Source: Adineta steineri (lineage: Eukaryota > Rotifera > Eurotatoria > Adinetida > Adinetidae). Taken from it: a stretch of DNA of 64,000 nt. Positions 10,239-18,469 of the stretch are shown here, piece after piece. Below the pieces are notes generated by a model. It was not told the DNA's origin. It ran no database searches and saw only the letters and a list, made by a program, of their open reading frames with translations. A program made the translations under genes and the position numbers. How positions within the stretch are numbered: the first letter of the stretch is position 1; each line of letters opens with the position of its first letter. The stretch is from NCBI GenBank assembly GCA_905250115.1, contig CAJNOI010000079.1, forward strand, positions 1 to 64,000, read 5' to 3'.

Positions 10239-13151
10239 ATGAGTTATGTACGAATAGGACGTATTTGTACATTGATTCTGATATTTATTTTATTTCTTTG
10301 CATTATCATGTCAAATATGCTGCTGAAAAATGATAATAATAATATTTCATCATGGTCACATTTATTTAAATTGAATTATTATAAAACTAAACAAATATTT
10401 GATATATCAATCAATAATAAAAGTCTTCCGAAAATACTTATTGTATTAGGTACACGTCCAGAAGGAATAAAATGTGCTCCATTAATTGCTGAATTAAAAT
10501 CTGATTATTATCGTTCAAAATTTCAAATTATTGTTCTTAGTACTGGACAACATCGAGAAATTTTACATCAAAGTTTAATGGCATTTAAACAAACAGTTGA
10601 TATTGATTTAGATTTAATGATGAATAATCAAAATTTATCTGATTTATTTCATCGAATATTTTTTCAAATAAATGAACAAATAAATCTAATTAAACCAAAT
10701 TTATTAATCGTTCAAGGTGATACAACAACTGCACTTGTTTCTGCTTTAGTTGCTTCATATCATCAAATTCCCGTTGCACATGTTGAAGCAGGTCTTCGAA
10801 CATTTAATTTATCAAATCCATTTCCCGAAGAACTTAATCGAAAAATAATTGATTCATTTGCCAAACTTATGTTTGCACCAACAACATTTGCTAAAGAAGT
10901 ACTTATTCGAGAAGGTGCTTGTGAAACAGATATATTTATAACAGGTAATACTGGTGTTGATGCATTTTATCAATATTATAAACAAGAAAATCCAAATAAA
11001 AATAATCCAATATTAAGAATAATTGATAATTTTAAAAAGAATTCAATAGATAAAACTCGCTCAACTGTTATTCTTGTTACTATGCATCGAAGAGAAAATT
11101 TTCAATATTTATTTGATATGTGTCGTGCTATAAAAACCATAGCTAATGAACATAATGAAAATATTTTAATTATTTTACCTGTTCATCCAAATCCAAATGT
11201 TAAAAATGTCGTATTGAAAATTTTAAATAAAATACATAATGTTAAAATTGTTGATCCAATATCATACGACATATTTGGTTATGTTTTATTAGAATCAGAT
11301 ATAATTCTGACTGATTCAGGTGGAATTCAAGAAGAAGCAGTTAGTATTGGAAAACCAGTTATATTAATGAGAATGACAACTGAAAGACCTGAAGGAATTT
11401 ATCTTGGTACAATTAAACAAATAGGGATTTTTTATGATGATATTATAAAAGCAGTGAATGATGAATTGAAAAATATTAAAATAACGAATCAAACATCAAA
11501 AAGAAATATTTTCGGTGATGGAACAGCATCAAAACAAATTGCAACTATTATTGAGAATTATTTTTCCGGGAAATATAAACCAAATATAAAATGTATGACA
11601 AAATTTCGTCAAGATTCTATTGCTCAATATGTTTATTCATATACAAATATATCATCACATACTATTCGACGAAATATGATGATAAATTTAACAAAGGTAC
11701 AACCGGCTCTGACTCTAGATGAAATACTTAAAATTCCTAGTCAATATGATATATCAAAGAAAAATGAGGATATATTTGCACTTACTGCGATTATTGGATT
11801 ATATAGACGTGAAGGTTTAATTCGACGATGGATTGAAGCACTTCTTATACAAACACATCCACCAAAAGAGATTTGGATTATTCATTTTGCCTCACCTATT
11901 GCAGATAAACTTGATGTCGAAATTAAAGAAATGCGTTCATTATTCTATAATGGATCAAATTATTGTAACGAATGGTGTAGAGAAAATAAATGTAAAATGA
12001 ATAATACCAATAATAATGAGATTAGATCTAATTGTACCGAACAATGTGTAGAATTTTGTATGACATTACCTTCAATGTTATTCGTTGGTATGGGAGAAAT
12101 GCAATTAAAATATTTTGGAAGATTTCAACTTGCACTACAATGTCGAACAAAATATGTCATTGTTTTTGATGATGATTGTATACCGCAAAAACGATATTTA
12201 GAAATGGCAATGTATACAATTAATACAAAAGAATATCGAGGTATTTTGGGAACGAAAGGTACACCTACATCAGAAAGTTATTATTATGGTCCTGTATCAA
12301 AAAGTAGACAAATAATTGAAGTTGATGTCGTTGGTGGAAGTTGGTTTATGGAAAGTGAATGGGTTAAACTTATGTTTCATGATAAAATATATTCATGGAA
12401 TACTGGTGAAGATTTTCATTTATGTGCAAATGCACGTAAATATGCTAATATTAGAAGTTTTGTTATGCCTGTTGATAAAAATGATGATAGTACACATTCA
12501 TTTACAAAAGATTATTTACATATTAGTAATAAAGGAGATACAACTGGACGAGTACATGGAACTGCAACAAGTAGAAAATTTATTAGAGATCAATTATGGT
12601 TACGTGGTGATCGTTTAATGAGTAGTTATAAAATATCAAAACCATCACTACTATTATTTGCAGAAACACAATATGATACTATGCTATTAATATCACTTGT
12701 ACAACAACAAATGATTCAATTCGGTGGTTTAATCCATTTTGCAACTTCAAATATGTTAAAAACAGATATAGAAATGATTAAAATTAGAAAAGAATTTCAA
12801 TCAGTTCATGATTTTATGATTGGTCGTGATTTTAATATGGATCCAACACCTATTACTGCTACAGCTGAAATTCTTTATGGATTTGATATGGTTATGCAAG
12901 GTACACAAAGTACAGCAGTAATTATTCTAGGTTCTTCATCTACAATAAATATGTTTGCATTAGTATCAGCAGCATTCTTAAGAAATATTCCTATTATTAA
13001 TATCTATATACAAGATAATATTGTGGATTCGAGAAGAGCAGGAGTAATCATGACAATGTCGTCATTTTCTATTCGAACTTTTACTAATCAAACATTTAGT
13101 ATCTTGCAATCTCAACAGTTAAGTAATCTTCTAGTTCATCTTTATAAATAA
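10239..13151 (+). CDS. Fusion: non-hydrolysing UDP-GlcNAc 2-epimerase + GT-A glycosyltransferase
   Basis: Intronless 970-aa protein. Membrane anchor at about 9-29. Residues 65-445 form a full WecB/MnaA-type UDP-GlcNAc 2-epimerase: GTRPEGIK (71-78, with Arg73 and Lys78), STGQHRE (101-107), QGDTTTA (159-165), HVEAGLRT (181-188), PFPEELNRK (194-202), TMHRREN (281-287) and TDSGGIQEEA (358-367). All the usual active-site residues appear present. The QHRE and PEELNR forms match the bacterial non-hydrolysing class, not animal GNE. Residues about 510-790 are a GT-A transferase: LTAIIGLYRR (515-524), WIEALLIQTHPPKEI (531-545), FDDDCIP (643-649) and GEDFHL (723-728). Residues 800-970 are not recognised. 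Inferred role: makes UDP-ManNAc at a membrane and hands sugar to a linked transferase. Probably of bacterial origin in its first half; the fusion is unusual. Confidence 0.88.
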   Translation: MSYVRIGRICTLILIFILFLCIIMSNMLLKNDNNNISSWSHLFKLNYYKTKQIFDISINNKSLPKILIVLGTRPEGIKCAPLIAELKSDYYRSKFQIIVLSTGQHREILHQSLMAFKQTVDIDLDLMMNNQNLSDLFHRIFFQINEQINLIKPNLLIVQGDTTTALVSALVASYHQIPVAHVEAGLRTFNLSNPFPEELNRKIIDSFAKLMFAPTTFAKEVLIREGACETDIFITGNTGVDAFYQYYKQENPNKNNPILRIIDNFKKNSIDKTRSTVILVTMHRRENFQYLFDMCRAIKTIANEHNENILIILPVHPNPNVKNVVLKILNKIHNVKIVDPISYDIFGYVLLESDIILTDSGGIQEEAVSIGKPVILMRMTTERPEGIYLGTIKQIGIFYDDIIKAVNDELKNIKITNQTSKRNIFGDGTASKQIATIIENYFSGKYKPNIKCMTKFRQDSIAQYVYSYTNISSHTIRRNMMINLTKVQPALTLDEILKIPSQYDISKKNEDIFALTAIIGLYRREGLIRRWIEALLIQTHPPKEIWIIHFASPIADKLDVEIKEMRSLFYNGSNYCNEWCRENKCKMNNTNNNEIRSNCTEQCVEFCMTLPSMLFVGMGEMQLKYFGRFQLALQCRTKYVIVFDDDCIPQKRYLEMAMYTINTKEYRGILGTKGTPTSESYYYGPVSKSRQIIEVDVVGGSWFMESEWVKLMFHDKIYSWNTGEDFHLCANARKYANIRSFVMPVDKNDDSTHSFTKDYLHISNKGDTTGRVHGTATSRKFIRDQLWLRGDRLMSSYKISKPSLLLFAETQYDTMLLISLVQQQMIQFGGLIHFATSNMLKTDIEMIKIRKEFQSVHDFMIGRDFNMDPTPITATAEILYGFDMVMQGTQSTAVIILGSSSTINMFALVSAAFLRNIPIINIYIQDNIVDSRRAGVIMTMSSFSIRTFTNQTFSILQSQQLSNLLVHLYK

Positions 13152-13310
13152 AAAGAGTTAAATTGACACTCATGTTCTCGAATTAAGCATCTACTTATTT
13201 TTTTCGCAATTTGTTTTTTTTATGAAACTTTGTTTGAAGTATAAAAGCAAAGTGTATTCATTTTAGATATAAACGTTATTAGTTAAAATTTCCTCGATTA
13301 TATTATAAAA
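13152..13310. promoter_or_regulatory. Short spacer with possible splice-leader acceptor
   Basis: Only 159 bases separate the epimerase fusion from the GT-D gene. A CATTTTAG tract ending at 13266 lies 45 bases before the downstream ATG. Such spacing would suit either a compact promoter or a trans-spliced downstream gene. Function is inferred only. Confidence 0.3.
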
Positions 13311-14384
13311 ATGAATCAAGACTCAAATCAAACAAATATTGAAGAAGTCAAAAGATCTTATTTTAGTAGAAAAATTCAAATGGTGCTGTTGATAATAATC
13401 GTAATCGTATATCATTTTATAATCCTTCCTTTCTATGGATGTTCTAATACTTTACATTCGTATGCCAAAAAATATATAAATCAACGAAAAAATGTAAATA
13501 TAACATGTGCGGATTCTATTTTAACTTGGTGTGCAGAGAATCAAATTGAGTTATCTGAATGTTCTTGGACAATAGGAACATTTCGAAATCATTTTTATAA
13601 CATGGCAGCTTTAATCAGTCGGCCATATCCTGATTCAAAGAATAATAATAGTGGACTAGCATTCATTCGATTAGGAGATGGAGAAATGAAACTTTTATTT
13701 GGAGTTTCAGTTAAGTCTATTGACCCATGGTCGTGGCCTGGTGGTCAATCAAGATTAGGAAAAGATTTAAGAAAAGCATTGCATTATCCGAAATATCAAT
13801 ATAATACATTTAGTCCATTTTATTATGGAATTTATGATGCTAAAGATATTTGTCCTTTTCATGAACTTGTCTCAATGATTCATCAGCATCCAAAATATTT
13901 AACATATACAAATTTATTTGTCAATTCTAATTATCCTTCTACGAAATTATTACATCAATCACTTATTCGAGATCATCGAAAAAAGATCATTCTAATAATT
14001 AACAATGGAACTAGCTCGCAAAGGCTAACTGAACTAAATACATGGACTTGTGAAATATTGTTATATCCAAATAATGGACCTTTGTTGTGGGAAAATGATC
14101 AATTTAGAGAGCAAGCAATTGGAAAAATTGTGGACACAGCAAAGCGATACAGAAATCGATTATTTTTATTTTCAATTGGTCCACTATCGAGAGTTCTCAT
14201 TCATCATGCCTGGCTCGAAAATCCTTATAATCGTTACATTGATTTTGGTTCTACACTCGATGAAATGACAAAAAGTAGAGTAACTCGACCATATCAATCG
14301 AATACCGAACTCAATCATGATCCATCGTATATTATGAAATTTGATACGAACAAAAGTGTATTCCAGGTGTCATCCGTAGACTAA
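13311..14384 (+). CDS. GT-D fold glycosyltransferase (DUF1792-like), membrane-anchored
   Basis: Intronless 357-aa protein with a cytoplasmic tail, a membrane anchor at about 23-43 and a lumenal domain. FIRLGDGEMKLLF (118-130) matches the RFGDGE signature of the GT-D class (DUF1792), in which the DxE acids bind the nucleotide sugar. FSIGPLSRVL (287-296) and IDFGSTLDEM (310-319) fit that family's later G-P and D-x-G blocks. The family is known mainly from bacterial glycoprotein and capsule loci; from general knowledge, animal members are rare. It lies close behind the epimerase fusion on the same strand, which suggests a shared glycan role. Acceptor and donor unknown. Confidence 0.68.
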   Translation: MNQDSNQTNIEEVKRSYFSRKIQMVLLIIIVIVYHFIILPFYGCSNTLHSYAKKYINQRKNVNITCADSILTWCAENQIELSECSWTIGTFRNHFYNMAALISRPYPDSKNNNSGLAFIRLGDGEMKLLFGVSVKSIDPWSWPGGQSRLGKDLRKALHYPKYQYNTFSPFYYGIYDAKDICPFHELVSMIHQHPKYLTYTNLFVNSNYPSTKLLHQSLIRDHRKKIILIINNGTSSQRLTELNTWTCEILLYPNNGPLLWENDQFREQAIGKIVDTAKRYRNRLFLFSIGPLSRVLIHHAWLENPYNRYIDFGSTLDEMTKSRVTRPYQSNTELNHDPSYIMKFDTNKSVFQVSSVD

Positions 14385-14424
14385 AAATACATTCTATTTT
14401 ATTATTATTTTTTGTTCCAGCATA

Positions 14425-14478
14425 TGTGGGTCGTGGGTGTGAATGTTCACTCTGCCTATCTTCACTCACAATCACACC
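14425..14478. repeat. Short telomere-like hairpin element
   Basis: TATGTGGGTCGTGGGTGTG is paired with a weaker CACTCACAATCACACC about 20 bases later. Repeated in copy B at 61118-61171. Confidence 0.5.
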
Positions 14479-14661
14479 GTTTCGATGGTTCCCTCTCAAG
14501 TCGGCAACCCTGAAACTAATGTCTAAATGATTTCTTTTAGTTTCTGATCCTTAGAAATAAGAAGAAAGGAAAATTAATTAAAGCAAAGTTACCATCTTTT
14601 ATAATGAGTAACGTGCATAGCTACCATTATAAGAGTTTAATTGTTAACTTCTTACTGTCCC

Positions 14662-14683
14662 AATGTTGCCAAATGGCAACATT
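14662..14683. repeat. Perfect short palindrome
   Basis: Ten-base arms (AATGTTGCCA and TGGCAACATT) around AA. It could be a protein-binding site or a hairpin near the convergent gene ends. Only the symmetry is seen. Repeated in copy B at 61355-61376. Confidence 0.45.
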
Positions 14684-15138
14684 TTGTCGTACAGATGCGG
14701 TATATATGAAATAATCGGCCGGAAACAGATAAAAGTAAAGTATGAATAAGTTCGATTGTTCTAAGACATGTAGCGTATTGCTTCACGAATTCTGTCGATT
14801 CCTTAGTCATTGAAGGCATACATTGTAACAAAACGAGTGCTTGTCATTTCGTGGGTGGATGTGGATATATAATTAAAATGAACTATGAGGTTCAAAGGAT
14901 ACATGTTTATTAATAATAATGTGTGTATACGATATTGAAATATGAAGGCAACTGGCTGGGAAAAAAGCAACTTGTTCAGAGAACATGTTAAAAAGTCAAA
15001 GAAACTGGGGAAAAAGAAAGGAAAACGAATGAAAACATCAAGTGAAAGTACTACATACAGAAAAACGATAGAAACGCGCATTGATTATGTAAAGCAGGCT
15101 TTTATAACTACAATTAAAATAATTAGTTTAATAAAACA

Positions 15139-16716
15139 TCATTGAAGAAGAAATCGTTGCACCCTGTTATTATAATAGTCAGAAACATATAAATATGTTT
15201 CAGTAGGATCAAGTGCCACATCACCTGGATACGAAAGAAGTTTATTGGTACTACCCGCAATACCACTTGCACTGCCGGCTACCACCGATCCTTGTGTATC
15301 TCCAATATTCCATCGCATAACACGGTTATTGTTACTATCAGCAATATAAAGGGTTTGACCATTACGCGTGACCCAAACGCCTGTAGGAATACTAAATTGG
15401 TTAAGATGCGATCCTGCTCCATTCCCACCTGCTACTGTTATTCCTGTTCCGTTGCCACCTATTATAAATTTCTGGATGCGATTGTTATCACTGTCGGCGA
15501 CATATAAGGCTGCTCGATCTTCATCTAAATGCATAAATCGAGGCCAATCTAATGAATTACTATTTGTGCCACTATGTCCTAAGTTTCCAGCAACAAGTAT
15601 ACCGGTCGTACTATTTGGTACCCATTTTACGATCGCATAGCAAGTAGGCAATGATGCGTAAATATTACCGGATTGATCAACTACTACACCAATAACTTCA
15701 TATAATCCTATTAGAGAACAGTTTATGTTTGATCGACCTATTGGTGGAAAACTTGTGAGATTCATTCCTGGTCGTTGAATGTACATTATACCTTGATTAA
15801 TAGTGTAATCAGACATGTATATGTTGTGTGAACTGTCAACAAATATATCCTCAGGCGCACTGAGTCCGTTAGAGAGAATCGTAGATCCAATACGTGAAAA
15901 TGGTAAAAATGATTGAAATCGTGGCACATCATAATTGCTTACATATAAGATTCCATCGAATGGTGAAACATAGATACCCCAAGGTCCCATCACGCCGAGT
16001 GTACCTGCATCTGTACTGCCATTGCAAAAACCAGCAACAGTCTGACCAATACCTGCGGTTGGAGCTACAATTACAAAAAAATTTTTAGTGTTTTTGAGAT
16101 ATTAGATCAATAGCATCATTAGTACAAACATAGTTAAAAATGACTTACAAGCAGAACATCGATAAGTAAAATCACAACCTGGTTGACATGAAAGATTAAG
16201 ATCCGTCCGGCAAGCAAATGCATTTGAACATATTTGACCTTGAAATAATTGTGTCATACACATTCCATTATTCCAATATGTGAATGGTGGACATTGACAA
16301 GTTGAACTGTTCACATTACATATTTCATAACGACTTTGATCACAATGACTGCATGACCGATTGTGAATGTTGACATAGTTATTAGGAGAGAGTTGAATTG
16401 AACCAACAGATGATCGTGGTTTTGATGGTGATGCAACAATCGAACCTGTTGTTGTATCCATTTCCCATAAACGACATTGTAAAGAATCAGCATCAAAATC
16501 AAATGTTCGACAAGTGACGCGCTTATGGCATTCAGCAGAACAATACATAAACTTTTTTGTCGTACAAGTAAATAGAGGAGGACGAGAAGTATCTATAGGA
16601 ATGAATTGATATCCTAAAGCACTGATTTTTATCTTCGATTGATCTTGTAAAGTTAGATGAAAAGATAATAAGAAACCAAAAATAAGAAACAACTGCATTT
16701 GTCGAATAGAACTCAT
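15139..16716 (-). CDS. Secreted NHL-repeat protein with Cys-rich N-terminus
   Basis: Two exons, 16716-16149 and 16064-15139, join into 497 aa. The donor GTAAGT and acceptor TGTAG bound an 84-base intron and the phase fits, giving Ser190. Signal peptide at about 1-24; a PAN/Apple-like segment (about 50-112, with CSAECHKRVTC and CRLWEMD); then a second Cys-rich stretch (121-188, CSHCDQ, CQCPP). Exon 2 carries NHL repeats, each with a D-x-NNRV/I-type turn: LYVADSDNNRIQKF, LYIADSNNNRVMRW, LYVSDYYNNRVQRF. NHL repeats form a beta-propeller for protein or glycan contact. Extracellular role inferred. It is transcribed toward the glycosyltransferase genes. Copies A and B differ at eight residues, all in exon 1. 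Confidence 0.8.
16358..16540. other. Divergent tract between copies A and B (tract 2)
   Basis: Sixteen substitutions against copy B in 183 bases (16358, 16372, 16392, 16398, 16409, 16429, 16432, 16461, 16462, 16477, 16518, 16519, 16525, 16527, 16528, 16540), no indel. It lies in the Cys-rich exon and makes changes H64N, V67I, E85D, M86L, S103C, I107V, L109F and R120Q from A to B. The counterpart is 63051-63233. Confidence 0.9.
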
Positions 16717-18469
16717 GGTGATGTATAGAAAACTATTTGAAGAAATGACATATAACTTTATAGAGGAGCTACTGAAAAAAAAATTATTATGATGGTTAAT
16801 ATTTCAAGTGTTAAATGATTTCTGTAGAATATAATATGCTGTTTTAATTATTTTTCTTGTATAAAACGCCAACATCTCTTACAAAAGTATATTAAATTTT
16901 GAAGAGAATATAAATTGAAAAACGTAGTTTTTTTTTCTTAACAATATAACAGTTTAGAATTCTTATTTTCATCCGATTAGTTTTAGATAAAATTGAAAGT
17001 TTAATTCTATGTAGTAAAAATTCGAATACCACTATAAATAAACTGATCACGCTGAAAAGATGTAAAATTTGAGTAAATAAATAGACTTTTATTTAAAATT
17101 ATCATTTTTGGTTTACATGCGAGAGAAACAGAAAATTTTAATAGCATAGATATAGTTTTGAAAAGATTTTATAATTGCAGTCCATAATGAGTTTTTTCTA
17201 GATTTTTCAAGTTTATTTTCGTCAAACAAGCCACAATTTCTATTTTATTTGTAATTTATTTTCTGATAATTTTACAACATCGTAGTTTAAAATGACATTT
17301 AATCGAGCAGAAACTATTCCATTCTGCCAGGAATATTATTAAATAGTACGTTTTTATTTACAGTCGCATATACATTCACTACAAGAGGAATGTGGGTAGG
17401 TTTTCAATAACAACTAAAAATTTATGCATATTCAAACTTCCATAATATAATCTCGAAAATAATTATTTAATCGAAGCTGAGTGTCAAAGCATATTTCTAA
17501 ATACGCTAAATTAAATCAGAGCAATACTTTACGAATTAAAAAAATTAATAATAATATCATAGGTCATACTGTAACTAATGTGTATTTATTTTTTTTTGCA
17601 TAGAAAAAAAATAATCATTCTTATAATAATTCTTGTTTAGTTATTCTAATAGTTTTGTTGACCAAAATTTTATGAAATGAACAACAATCAACATTCATAT
17701 ATTATTTTTAAATACGGTAGAGCTTGACCATAACGATAAACAATATATTCTGTCAGATTGGAATGTTTTCCAATTATTGAATGGAATTCTTTTGGTGCCG
17801 AAACTAATGCTGGATAGCAAACATTATTAATGTGTAATTTATCTGTCAAGAAATAAAAGAGACCAATTTTTTATGATTACTGCTTCAGATTCATTGTATT
17901 ATGATATTTATTTCAAAATAATGTACTATTACTTTCTGTTTTCCTTTCATATGCATGAACTTGCTTTTTTTCTTCCTTCCTACACTTATTCATAAATCAT
18001 CAGGTGAGTAAAAAAATGTGTATATACAATCACAGTTATTGCATTAACTAACATATAAAACGAGAAGTATATATCATCATTTCATATAAATAGAATCGTG
18101 AAGGTTATTTCTTCTATATGCTTCCATTCTTAACTCTATGCACACAATCAGTATACACTTAAAATACTTATATATATATATAATACGTACGAGAATAAAA
18201 GCAAGTCATACACAATAAGTATTTATTAATGAATAGCAATTCGTATATGTCACTATTCTTCGAGCATATTCCCATCAACATTTATAAATATCAAAAATGA
18301 TTTCTTTGATGCTGCTTTAAAATCAAAATCTATAAAAACAGGTTAGTTATTATTTTTTTTTCTTAACAGTACATTTTATATAGAGAAACATATATTATAT
18401 AGTGTATTCATATATGAATTTCAAATGAGAATAAATAAGATTCGAGTAAAAAAATTTTTATTAACAAAA
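16717..18469. other. AT-rich intergenic region with an orphan exon
   Basis: About 1.75 kb of very AT-rich sequence with microsatellite-like runs. The only coding trace is the PARP-like exon at 17688-17842. The copy A match can be followed to 17307, where the window end in copy B stops the comparison. Confidence 0.6.
17688..17842 (-). pseudogene. Orphan last exon of a PARP-like catalytic domain
   Basis: Read on the minus strand from the acceptor TTCTTGACAG, the frame gives about 50 residues ending in a stop. They include NNVCYPALV, FHSIIGKHS and TEYIVYRYGQALPYLKIIY. The FHSIIG...EYIVYR..QA.PYL pattern matches the C-terminal end of poly(ADP-ribose) polymerase catalytic domains (family knowledge). 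No upstream PARP exon was found in the 600 bases before the GT61 gene. It is likely a remnant left by rearrangement, though a distant exon cannot be excluded. Confidence 0.5.

Larger units (their letters stand above)
14385..15138. other. Convergent intergenic region
   Basis: It lies between a plus-strand and a minus-strand gene. It holds a telomere-like pair (14425-14478) and a perfect 22-base palindrome AATGTTGCCAAATGGCAACATT split as 10+2+10 bases at 14662-14683. Small opposing frames at 14803-15145 show no domain and I do not call them. Confidence 0.5.
1..17307. repeat. Direct large duplication, copy A
   Basis: Every gene and repeat boundary checked here recurs exactly 46693 bases downstream, so there is no net indel in 17.3 kb. 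The copy starts at the window edge in a poly-T tract and its other end is set only by the window end in copy B, so the real unit may be longer on either side. Sequence looked identical wherever I compared it, except for two coding tracts (7634-7817 and 16358-16540). Near-identity that includes intergenic DNA means very recent duplication, recent homogenisation, or assembly of two alleles in one scaffold. Confidence 0.95.

Noticed and set aside
14803..15145. Two antisense small frames (92 and 67 aa)
   Set aside because: They overlap on opposite strands, lack domains and sit in a convergent intergenic region.
15292..16088. Plus-strand frames of 64-90 aa opposite the NHL exon
   Set aside because: Shadows of the NHL-repeat gene on the minus strand.
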